Under the pieces are notes generated by a model. It was given only the letters and a program-made list of their open reading frames with translations. It searched no databases and had not been told where the DNA came from. From positions 34,698 through 98,697 of the forward strand of contig CAZVJW010000009.1 of NCBI GenBank assembly GCA_964627535.1: a stretch of 64,000 bases of DNA. The letters run 5' to 3'. The DNA is from UBA1447 sp964627535 (GTDB lineage Bacteria > Bacillota > Clostridia > Oscillospirales > Acutalibacteraceae). How positions within the stretch are numbered: the stretch's first letter is position 1; each line of letters starts with the position of its first letter. Position numbers and translations under genes: made by a program. Positions 51,101-59,455 of this stretch are shown in pieces.

Positions 51101-53101
51101 TTAAGCCTGTCCTGCCGCAATTCTTTTGGTACCCTTTTCAATCATCACATTTTCTTTGCCCGGCAGTTCAAGGCTGATATCCGTATGCTCATTGCCGGTG
51201 ATTTCGATTTTGATTTTGTTATCATTGATGTCAATACTATAAGATATCGGACCCTTGCCGGTGGGGTAGTTTTTAACGGCAATATGATTATTCTGCCGCA
51301 GCCATTCCCGCGGGATACCTCTGCCGATGATGACAACCCCGTCAAACCGTTCCGCAATGAGGGAATTGATCAGCACCTTGTTGCAGTTGGCAACCGACCA
51401 TGAGTTTGGAATGCTGCCCCAGGCATCCGTAATCACCTTGGTTGTCAGTATGTTTTTGTATTTATAGCTGACGGCCATTTCCCACCAAGCCAATGGCGCG
51501 GACTGTGTGTTTTCTATCATATATTGATATGCCCTGATGCCGATATCCCGGTATTTTTCAGCCCTGAGCGCCGCGGAACCGAACCCTGCGTTGTAACCGC
51601 TGCTTTCGCCCGGGAACGCGCCGAAGGTGCGCGGGTCCGCGCCGATTTTCGCCAGCCGTTCAAAACCGTAATCATAGGTGGCGTCAATCAAATCAAGCTG
51701 AATGCCCTTTTGCTCCGCGCCGAAAAGATAGCCCTCCCACGCCCACCGTCCGAACATAAAGTGGGCTGCCCAGTTGGCGTCATTCGGAACGCTGCAACGG
51801 TTATTGTCGTTGGGTTCCAGGATGGAAACCGGCAGATAATTGATATTGTATTTTTTCAGGGTTTCTGTCAGCGTTCTCTCCACCGCGTCAAACAGTTCAT
51901 CGTATATTCTTTTTGCCCAAGCGCTTTCATCTTTATACTGCGCGTCGCCCGAATTCTCGAAAAGCCTGTCGGAAATATATTTGTAAGCGGTCAGACCTGT
52001 AAGCGCGGACCAGTTATCCATCAGCCAGAAACCGTCGCTGTCAATGCCGACGGTATGGTCCAAATACCCTGCCGGCGCCCGGTCAAATTCGGTTTTCCGT
52101 ATGATTTTCTTGATCTCTTCAAACCTTGAACTTACATAGTCACAGTCATTTGTTTTCATCAAATACAGCGCGAACGGCAGGGGGTACTTCCATTCTGCGT
52201 CGCCGTAAGCGCAGTTTTCCAGTATAACCTTGGAATGATTTTTAAAGTTGCCGTCGTTCATTTCCGTAAGCGCCATCAAAATGCCGATAACATCGTGGTT
52301 GCAGATGCTACGGTAGCAGTTTTGCCCCGTGACCAGCCGGTCGCCGTCTTTGATAATCATCTGGAAGATATAACCGGCTTTGTAAGCGTTCACCAGCTGC
52401 CGGTCAGGCAGTTCCAGCACTGTCAGCCGGCTTACCTTCTCCTCCCAGTACGCTTTCATATGCTCGTAATGCGCGGCGGGCTCCCCTGCCTCAATTATCT
52501 TTTCTTTTGCCGGATAGTCATAACTGCCGCCGAAGCGGTCAACACCTACGGCATATTGGCGGGTAACAGTTTCACCCGGATTTATCGCGTTGGGGTAACT
52601 GTCAAAAGGTGCTTCGAGCTTTGCCTGCCAAAACCTCAGTATTTTCCTTTTATACCAGTAGGTTCCGCTCTGGTATATTTTTTCGGTTTTGACTTTGGGC
52701 AGTTTAAGGGTTTTATCCGAAATGTTTTCGGTTTCCATGGTGGCGTAAACCACCACAAAATCATTGCCGTCTATGTTTACCTTGTCGGCAAAATTTTCAA
52801 TCCGGTGCTTTAATCCGCCCTTGCTGTAAACGGAAATGTAGCAAGGCATATAATCGTCCCGAAGTGTCCAGTCAATCTTGTCGGCGTTTTTCACACCAAA
52901 CACCATGATGGTATTCTTACGGTCCCGGATAAAAAAGCTGCCGTCGGCAAAGATAATCGGCGAGTTTTTGTCGCCTTCCCAGCCGAATACGCTTGTTTGA
53001 AAATAGTGGCTCTCAAAGCAATAGGTTTTAATCCGTTTATTATAAACCTCAATAAGATATTCACCGATAACCACAAAAAATCTCTTTAGCTTTTCTTTCA
53101 T
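51101..53101 (-). CDS. Six-hairpin ((alpha/alpha)6 barrel) glycosidase-like protein
   Basis: 666 residues. An N-terminal beta-sandwich (to about 230) precedes an (alpha/alpha)6 barrel with LPDRQLVNAYKAGYIFQMI, NDCDYVSSRFEEIKKIIR and GFWLMDNWSALTGLTAYKYIS. A C-terminal beta-domain follows. It recalls GH94/GH78/GH127-type enzymes. No signal peptide. Its ATG overlaps the transporter stop (ATGA), so enzyme and transporter are coupled. Confidence 0.75.
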   Translation of the reverse strand: MKEKLKRFFVVIGEYLIEVYNKRIKTYCFESHYFQTSVFGWEGDKNSPIIFADGSFFIRDRKNTIMVFGVKNADKIDWTLRDDYMPCYISVYSKGGLKHRIENFADKVNIDGNDFVVVYATMETENISDKTLKLPKVKTEKIYQSGTYWYKRKILRFWQAKLEAPFDSYPNAINPGETVTRQYAVGVDRFGGSYDYPAKEKIIEAGEPAAHYEHMKAYWEEKVSRLTVLELPDRQLVNAYKAGYIFQMIIKDGDRLVTGQNCYRSICNHDVIGILMALTEMNDGNFKNHSKVILENCAYGDAEWKYPLPFALYLMKTNDCDYVSSRFEEIKKIIRKTEFDRAPAGYLDHTVGIDSDGFWLMDNWSALTGLTAYKYISDRLFENSGDAQYKDESAWAKRIYDELFDAVERTLTETLKKYNINYLPVSILEPNDNNRCSVPNDANWAAHFMFGRWAWEGYLFGAEQKGIQLDLIDATYDYGFERLAKIGADPRTFGAFPGESSGYNAGFGSAALRAEKYRDIGIRAYQYMIENTQSAPLAWWEMAVSYKYKNILTTKVITDAWGSIPNSWSVANCNKVLINSLIAERFDGVVIIGRGIPREWLRQNNHIAVKNYPTGKGPISYSIDINDNKIKIEITGNEHTDISLELPGKENVMIEKGTKRIAAGQA

Positions 53102-54819
53102 GAAAGTTCCCCCTCGTTTTGCGCATCCGCGTTTTCAATGTTGCCTTCTGTTCCAGCCAGTGCCGCAAGGCGCTCCTCTTCGCGCCTGTGAAGTTCCTTT
53201 ATAATGTCCCGGTGTTTATCTTCGGTTAAATCATAGAAATGCATCGGGATGACGGTAACCAGCGAAACAACTACGCTCAGTACAATAGTAAAAATGAAAA
53301 TCTTGTTGCGAATCATCGGGTCATACAGCACCGTCCAATCTGACGTAAACCCCATGCCGGCATACACCGTCGGCACCAGGAGCGCCATAAAGGGACCGAG
53401 CGGTGCCGTGAGCATACCGATGGAACCCATGAAGCCTTCGTACCGTTCGTTGGAGATATATTGCTGGTAGTCCCAAATATCCGGTGTCATGCCCCTGTCC
53501 GCAATACTCTGGTACTGGCTGATAACGCCGGATATGTAGTTTACAACGATTAAAAGGACAAAACTGTTCATCAGCACAGCTGCGACGGAAAAAAGCGATG
53601 TAAACATGGAAAGATACCGCGACGCCAGCCAGACTTTCTTTTTACCGTAACGCTGGATGAAAAATTTAGCTGTCAGGTAGCCGGGGATATTGGTTGTGCC
53701 GAGGATAGCATGTAAAATCCCGAACATCCAGTCCTTACGGAGCATGTAGATGACCATGATGGTGTTTATATTAATAAGCCCCTGCGAAAACCCGCCCAGC
53801 ACACCCGAGGCGGTTCGAATCCACAGATATTTATTGTGGAAAACCGCTTTGATGCCCCGCATAAAGTCTATATTTGGTTCCCGGTCGAAGTCTATAATCA
53901 CCCGGTCCTGAACCTTGAAGGCAAGAAACAAGCACATCGGCGAAAACATCAGCATCGTAAACAAAATCGATGTCTGGTAGGAGCGCAGCACCGTGAACCC
54001 GCCTGTTGCCGCAACGGCAATTGGCAGTACAATCCCGACAATGGAAGGGAAAAAGTTGTAGATCAGCGAACCGATTGCCATAATTCTTGTTCGTTCTAGC
54101 GTGTTCGGGGATATCACGTTTTCGATAGCGCCGTGCTGATCGTTGTAATTGGAAAAAAGCCACCACAGCTGAAACAGAAAACCCATGATCCAGAATTTGT
54201 TGTAATACGAAAAGCTACTATACGGGAAATAAACCAGGAGAATAGAGGTAACAACAAAAAACGGCCAGTTTACAAAAATCCAGGGTTTGTATTTGCCGTA
54301 TTTGGGGGCGAATTTCCGCAATACCGTGCGTTTGAAATAGATATTGGCAACGCTCATGATGAATTTCGAACCGATTACCTGAGGCAGCGCCGGCATAATG
54401 AACTCGAAATAATGCTGCGGTACAAACATACAGGCAATGCCGAAAACCGCATAGATGGCGGCAACGCGGTTGACAGAGCGCATGGTTTTACGGGGTACTT
54501 TGCCCAGGTTATCCATAATGAGCATATCAATCGGCGCAAAGAAATAGCCGAGGATCATATACACAAAACCCAGCCGGACAAAATCCTGCATCGCCAATCC
54601 GTAAATAGCGCCCACAAAAAAACAACCCGCCGAAAAATACAGATATTGCTCCGCGTGCCCGGCCGATTGGCAGCCGCCGGAGCCAAGGATAAAATACATA
54701 AACTCCTTGTTGGATACATACTCGCCCTCGCGCGGATGGTTCCAATAGGTTTTTACATCTTTGATTGTGTTTTTGCCTTTTGCGGCCGCGTTTCTCGCTG
54801 CTGAGGTAAAATTCTTCAC
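53098..54819 (-). CDS. GPH-type sugar:cation symporter, paralogue A
   Basis: 573 residues from a GTG start preceded by AAGGGGA. N-terminal cytoplasmic segment with KTYWNHPREGEYVSNKEFMYFILGSGG, twelve helices, and a conserved C-terminal tail HFYDLTEDKHRDIIKELHRREEERLAAL. Most of the chain is identical or similar to the neighbour at 55037-56701, so this is a tandem duplication. Confidence 0.9.
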   Translation of the reverse strand: MKNFTSAARNAAAKGKNTIKDVKTYWNHPREGEYVSNKEFMYFILGSGGCQSAGHAEQYLYFSAGCFFVGAIYGLAMQDFVRLGFVYMILGYFFAPIDMLIMDNLGKVPRKTMRSVNRVAAIYAVFGIACMFVPQHYFEFIMPALPQVIGSKFIMSVANIYFKRTVLRKFAPKYGKYKPWIFVNWPFFVVTSILLVYFPYSSFSYYNKFWIMGFLFQLWWLFSNYNDQHGAIENVISPNTLERTRIMAIGSLIYNFFPSIVGIVLPIAVAATGGFTVLRSYQTSILFTMLMFSPMCLFLAFKVQDRVIIDFDREPNIDFMRGIKAVFHNKYLWIRTASGVLGGFSQGLININTIMVIYMLRKDWMFGILHAILGTTNIPGYLTAKFFIQRYGKKKVWLASRYLSMFTSLFSVAAVLMNSFVLLIVVNYISGVISQYQSIADRGMTPDIWDYQQYISNERYEGFMGSIGMLTAPLGPFMALLVPTVYAGMGFTSDWTVLYDPMIRNKIFIFTIVLSVVVSLVTVIPMHFYDLTEDKHRDIIKELHRREEERLAALAGTEGNIENADAQNEGELS

Positions 54820-55036
54820 AAAAATCCCCTTGCATTATGAAAATCGAAAAAAGATCGCGCAGCATTCTGCCTTTGATTATATACTATGTATCACGCCTTG
54901 TAAATTGAAATATCTGTTTGAGCCGCTGATGCAAAAATCGAGCCTCTTCCGGGGGAATCGGCTCGATTTTCATTGGTTGATTTAACGGTTTCATTACAGC
55001 TCAATAATCCAAAAAGCAGCCTTTTCCCGCTTTTTG

Positions 55037-56701
55037 TCAAATCAATGCCGCAAGGCGTTCTTCTTCACGCCGGTGCAGTTCTTTAATGATTTCCCGGTGC
55101 TTATCCTCCGTCAAATCATAAAAATGCATGGGCAGTATGGTTATCAGCGAAACGACGGAACTTAATACAATTGTGAAAATAAACAGTTTGCTTCTGATTA
55201 CAGGGTCATACAAAACCGTCCAATCCGATGTAAATCCCATACCTGCATAAACGGTCGGCACGAGTAGGGCCATAAAAGGCCCCAGCGGCGCGGTAATCAT
55301 CCCCATTGTTCCCATAAAAGTTTCAAACCGGTCACCTGAAACATACTGCTGATAATCCCAGATGTCCGGCGTCATCCCTCTGTCGGCGATATCGCGGTAT
55401 TGATTAATGACACCTGAAATGTAGTTGATAGCAATGAGCAGAATAAAACTGTTCATTAAAATAGCGCCTATTTGGAAAAAGGATATGAAAACGGCAAAAT
55501 ATCTTGCCGCAAGCCAGACTTTCTTTTTACCGAAGCGCCCGATAAAATACTTTGCCGTTAAATACCCGGGTATATTGCTGGTGCCGAGAATCGCTGCCAA
55601 TGCCCCGAAAACCCAATCCTTTCTGAGCATATAGACCACCATAATCGTATTAACATTAATCAGCCCCTGCGAAAAACCACCGAGCACACCGGACGCGGTT
55701 CTTATCCACAGATATTTGTTCCTGATAACCGCCTTAATCCCTTTCATAAACGATATGTCGGGGCTTCTTTCAAAATCGATGATAACCCGGTCTTTCACCT
55801 TAAAAGCAAGAAACAGGCACAGCGGAGAAAAAAGCAGCATACTGAACAGTATGGACGTACGGTATGACCGCAGACTTGTAAACCCTCCGGTCGCGGATAC
55901 AAGAAGAGGCAGGCTTATATTGACCAGGGATGGTATCGCATTATAAATCAAAGAGCCAAACGCCATAATTTTTGTGCGCTCGAGTGTATTCGGGGTAATG
56001 ACATTTTCAATCGAGTTGCCCTGATCGTTATAGTTTGCAAAAAGCCACCATACCTGGAACAGCAACCCCATAATCCAAAACTTGTTATAATAAGAAAAAT
56101 TGTTATAAGGGAAATATACCAGCACAACAGAGGTTAAAACAAAGAACGGCCAGTTGACAAATATCCACGGCCTGTATTTTCCATATTTCGGCGCAAACCT
56201 TTTTAGCACCCACTTTTGAAAATAAGAATTGATGACATGCATAATAAACTTTGACCCGACAACCTGCGGCAAAGCAGGCATAATAAACTCAAAACGGTCC
56301 TGCGGGATGAACATGCAAATAATACCGAATACCGCGTAAACCGAATTGACAATATTAATTGTCCGCATGGTCTTCTTGGGAACCTTGCCAAGGTTATCAA
56401 TAATCAGCATCCCTATCGGCGTAAAGAAATAGCCGAGAATCAGATAAACAAAACCTAATGTCACAAAATCTTTCATTGCAAGGCCATAGATAGCGCCGAC
56501 AAAAAAACAGCTGGCAGAAAAATACAAATACTGTTCGGCCGCACCCGCAGCCCCGCCGCCGCCCGAACCGAGAATGAAATACATAAACTCCTTGTTGGAA
56601 ACGTACTCGCCCTCGCGCGGTACATTCCAATAGGTTTTAATATCTTTGAATTGTTTTACGCCTTTGGCTGCTGCGCCTTTTACTGTTTCGGATATATTAA
56701 T
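55037..56701 (-). CDS. GPH-type sugar:cation symporter, paralogue B, non-standard start
   Basis: The frame is colinear with paralogue A through its N-terminus (KTYWNVPREGEYVSNKEF), yet there is no ATG, GTG or TTG upstream of that conserved part. The best candidate is ATT at 56701, about 10 nt after GAGGAG, giving 554 residues. The first ATG (56584) would drop about 39 conserved residues. Either an ATT start or a damaged start is implied. Upstream of it lies the BNR gene, 33 bp away. Confidence 0.8.
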   Translation of the reverse strand: MNISETVKGAAAKGVKQFKDIKTYWNVPREGEYVSNKEFMYFILGSGGGGAAGAAEQYLYFSASCFFVGAIYGLAMKDFVTLGFVYLILGYFFTPIGMLIIDNLGKVPKKTMRTINIVNSVYAVFGIICMFIPQDRFEFIMPALPQVVGSKFIMHVINSYFQKWVLKRFAPKYGKYRPWIFVNWPFFVLTSVVLVYFPYNNFSYYNKFWIMGLLFQVWWLFANYNDQGNSIENVITPNTLERTKIMAFGSLIYNAIPSLVNISLPLLVSATGGFTSLRSYRTSILFSMLLFSPLCLFLAFKVKDRVIIDFERSPDISFMKGIKAVIRNKYLWIRTASGVLGGFSQGLINVNTIMVVYMLRKDWVFGALAAILGTSNIPGYLTAKYFIGRFGKKKVWLAARYFAVFISFFQIGAILMNSFILLIAINYISGVINQYRDIADRGMTPDIWDYQQYVSGDRFETFMGTMGMITAPLGPFMALLVPTVYAGMGFTSDWTVLYDPVIRSKLFIFTIVLSSVVSLITILPMHFYDLTEDKHREIIKELHRREEERLAALI

Positions 56702-56734
56702 CTCAAAACAACTCCTCTGTCTCCTCTGTCTCCG

Positions 56735-57706
56735 CTATCCTAATAGCTCGATCTCCCAATACGCTATTTTTTCTCTTTTCCAGGTATACGTGATGTAAAG
56801 TATATTGTCTTTACACACTATCGCCGGGTAGGAATACTCACCTTCGTCTTTTTCCAAGACTAAAACCTCTTCCCATGTTTCGCCGTTGTCCGCTGACTTC
56901 ATGAGTGTCAGCGGCGTGCGTTTGCCCCAGTTTTCCGCCACGGGGTTGGAGACCAAAAACAAATCACCGTTGTCTGTTTTTGCCAAATCAATACCGCTGT
57001 TGTTATTAAAAAGGTTCGTAGAGTAGGCCCTGCACCAAGTTGCGCCGTAATCCTCCGAGTCGCTGCGGTAAATGAGCCCCACATTCGTTCTCGTGAGCAT
57101 ATGGACCTTGCCCGGAGCCGATTCCCAAAGGGTAGGCTGAATCATCGGCACATATTTTCTGTGCGGTTTTCTTGTGGGCACATCCGGTTGTTTTTGCCAG
57201 GTGATGCCGTCGTCAAACGACATATCAATAAAGCTGAGCCACCTGCCGCCGGTTTCGCTGGAGGCGGGCGCTAAAATACGGCCGTCGGAAAGGCGCAGGT
57301 TTTTGTTTTTGACCGGTCCCCTGCCGTTGCCGGTGTCGCCCTTGACAAGTTCCTCCGGTTTGCTCCATGTGCGGCCGTTATCCTTTGAGGTACTGAACCA
57401 TGTATGCCAAAATCTAACCTTTTTGCCGACTTTGAAAAATAGGCAAACGGTTCCGTCCAAGCGGAGGAACAAAACAGGATTCCAATGCGGCATATTTTCG
57501 TCCGCGGTAATCCGCTGCGGTTCGCACCACTTTCCTGTGCTGCGGATACTCAGCCAGATATCCACATCGTTGTCGCTCTCTTGGGTGCCTCCGAACCACG
57601 CCGCCAAAATCTCGCCGTCCGGCAACGGAAGTACGGTGGAAGCATGGCAGTTGAGCGTAGGTTTTTTTTCGTCAAATATCATTTCTTTTTTTACGTTAAA
57701 CTTCAT
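56735..57706 (-). CDS. BNR-repeat sialidase-like exo-glycosidase (BNR_2)
   Basis: 323 residues from the ATG at 57706, preceded by GGAG. CHASTVLPLPDGEILAAWFGGTQESDNDVDIWLS is the usual BNR_2 entry, and Asp-box-like turns are STSKDNGRTW, SFDDGITW, SEDYGATW and SADNGETW. No signal peptide, so intracellular. Substrate could be sialic acid or another sugar acid. Confidence 0.85.
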   Translation of the reverse strand: MKFNVKKEMIFDEKKPTLNCHASTVLPLPDGEILAAWFGGTQESDNDVDIWLSIRSTGKWCEPQRITADENMPHWNPVLFLRLDGTVCLFFKVGKKVRFWHTWFSTSKDNGRTWSKPEELVKGDTGNGRGPVKNKNLRLSDGRILAPASSETGGRWLSFIDMSFDDGITWQKQPDVPTRKPHRKYVPMIQPTLWESAPGKVHMLTRTNVGLIYRSDSEDYGATWCRAYSTNLFNNNSGIDLAKTDNGDLFLVSNPVAENWGKRTPLTLMKSADNGETWEEVLVLEKDEGEYSYPAIVCKDNILYITYTWKREKIAYWEIELLG

Positions 57707-57792
57707 AATAAACTCCATTCTTAATATGGGTGCGGGTCCCCCGCCATTAATTATTAATTATTCATTTTTCATTATTCATTGAACAGATGCCG

Positions 57793-58707
57793 TTACGGCA
57801 GTCTGTTACCCGCTGCCCTGTATAACTCATACCACTCCTCGCGGCTTAAGGTTATATCCGAAGCTTTGCAAAGTTCGGTTAGATGTTCCGGGCTTGTTGT
57901 GCCGGCAATCACCTGAATCTTAGCCGGGTGGCGTAAAATCCAAGCGCAGGCAACGGCGGCTTTTGTTATTCCTTTGGCATCTGCAAAATCCTGAAGTTTA
58001 TTGTTGAGCTCCGTGAACTTTTCCTCGTTGTCAATAAATGTGCCTTCAAATACGCCGTATTGAAGGGGCGACCAGGCTTGAATGGTAATATTTTTGAGGC
58101 GGCAATATTCGAGCACTCCGCCGTCACGGTCCAGTGCGGGATTAATCTCCATGTTTACATTAAAACCGGCGTCAATCATACTGGAGTTTGTTAGGCTTAA
58201 TTGAAGCTGGTTTGCGGCAATCTTGTAAGGCAGGTATTTTTGCAGCAGTTCCATCTGCATCGGATTTTGGTTGCTGACGCCGAAATATCTCACTTTACCT
58301 TTTTTGTATAGATTTTCAAAGGCTTCGGCGACTTCTTCCGGTTCCATGAGTGTATCGGGGCGGTGCAGCAGTAAAATATCAATATAATCGGTTCCGAGGC
58401 GCTTAAGGCTGCCGTCGACGGCTTCCATAATATGTTCTTTTGAAAAGTCATAAAGACCGCTGCGGATGCCGCACTTGGTTTGGATGAGGATATTTTCACG
58501 GACACCGAGCGCTTTGACGGATTTGCCGAACACTTCCTCCGATTTTCCGCCGCCATAAATATCCGCGTTGTCAAAAAGGTTTATGCCCTCTTCCATAGCC
58601 GTGTTGAGCAGTTTTTCGGCTTGCGCCGGTTCAAGGTTCGCCGTGCGCCAGCAGCCGAGCGCGATTTCGGATGCCTCAAAGCACCCGCCGATTGAAATGT
58701 TTTTCAT
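57793..58707 (-). CDS. Aldo/keto reductase
   Basis: 304 residues. AKR fold with the tetrad Asp in LFDNADIYGGGKSEEVFGK (Asp/Tyr), Lys in LIQTKCG and His in LLLHRPD. C-terminal NADP-binding IQVIAGTTSPEHL. Likely reduces a sugar aldehyde or ketone from the nearby pathway. The 74-bp gap before it holds a low-complexity TTAATTATT/ATTCATT stretch. Confidence 0.92.
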   Translation of the reverse strand: MKNISIGGCFEASEIALGCWRTANLEPAQAEKLLNTAMEEGINLFDNADIYGGGKSEEVFGKSVKALGVRENILIQTKCGIRSGLYDFSKEHIMEAVDGSLKRLGTDYIDILLLHRPDTLMEPEEVAEAFENLYKKGKVRYFGVSNQNPMQMELLQKYLPYKIAANQLQLSLTNSSMIDAGFNVNMEINPALDRDGGVLEYCRLKNITIQAWSPLQYGVFEGTFIDNEEKFTELNNKLQDFADAKGITKAAVACAWILRHPAKIQVIAGTTSPEHLTELCKASDITLSREEWYELYRAAGNRLP

Positions 58708-58817
58708 GGTGCACTATCCTTTCGATTTTATTTGAAAAAATGCTGTTCAACAAACTTACCTTGCTTTATTATAGCAAAAGTAACCACGATATTCAAACTA
58801 TATTCCAGTTTGACCGG

Positions 58818-59210
58818 TTAAGCCGCGCAAATCTTTGCTAGCAGCCTTCCCGCGGTCACACCTATGATGCAAAAAGCAAAACTCAACGCCGCATAGCCAA
58901 TACCGAGCCAGTGTTTTCCACCCTCAAAAAGTGTGATAACCTCCAGCGAAAAAGCCGAAAATGTGGTAAAACCGCCGCACACACCAACCGTCAAAAACAG
59001 AACCAGGTTTTTGTTTGCATTTTCCGTGGCACCGAAAATGCCGGAAAGTAAACCGATAGCAAACGCACCCGTCACATTGATTACTAGCGTTGCCAAAGGA
59101 AGACCAATGCTGTTGGCCGGTAAGGAAAGACCAATGATATAGCGGAATACAGCGCCGATAAATCCGCCCACCCCCACAAACAAAACGCTCAAACAAATCC
59201 ATCCTTTCAT
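58818..59210 (-). CDS. crcB: Fluoride exporter FluC (CrcB)
   Basis: 130 residues, four helices. GGFIGAVFRYIIG, LVINVTGAFAIGLL (pore Asn) and GVCGGFTTFSAFSLE (the Phe-box and TTFSxF motif) are diagnostic. Works as a dimeric fluoride channel. A single copy is enough for a dual-topology homodimer. It is preceded by a fluoride riboswitch. Confidence 0.96.
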   Translation of the reverse strand: MKGWICLSVLFVGVGGFIGAVFRYIIGLSLPANSIGLPLATLVINVTGAFAIGLLSGIFGATENANKNLVLFLTVGVCGGFTTFSAFSLEVITLFEGGKHWLGIGYAALSFAFCIIGVTAGRLLAKICAA

Positions 59211-59213
59211 AAT

Positions 59214-59304
59214 AAAAAGCCAACGGCTCTACAATCCGGCAACTGCAGAAGTCATTAGCTTTACCCGCGGTTTTGGCTTGCGCCAAGGGAACTTCATTCC
59301 CTTT
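59214..59304 (-). ncRNA. Fluoride riboswitch (crcB motif) with terminator platform
   Basis: Read on the minus strand: GGGAATGAAGTTCCC (from 59301), an extra hairpin TTGGC-GCAA-GCCAA, then AAACCGC and the hallmark GCTAATGACTTCTGC (near 59259-59243). GAAGT can pair with ACTTC as in the known pseudoknot. A small terminator AGCC-GTT-GGCT plus TTTTT (59228-59214) lies just before crcB. Fluoride binding should prevent termination. Confidence 0.87.
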
Positions 59305-59455
59305 TATTCTTAAATTATCATAACCACTCCACGGTGGATTGTCAACAAAAAATATATCATATTTCCGACAGCCCGGCAGTAGACATCAAAGCATGACTGT
59401 GATACTATTATAATGTTTTACAAGTAAATTTATTAATATAAGGAGCGCGATAAAA

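Noticed and set aside
54133..54804. 223-codon plus-strand open frame
   Set aside because: Antisense to the GPH transporter gene with no start signal; the minus-strand frame is clearly real.
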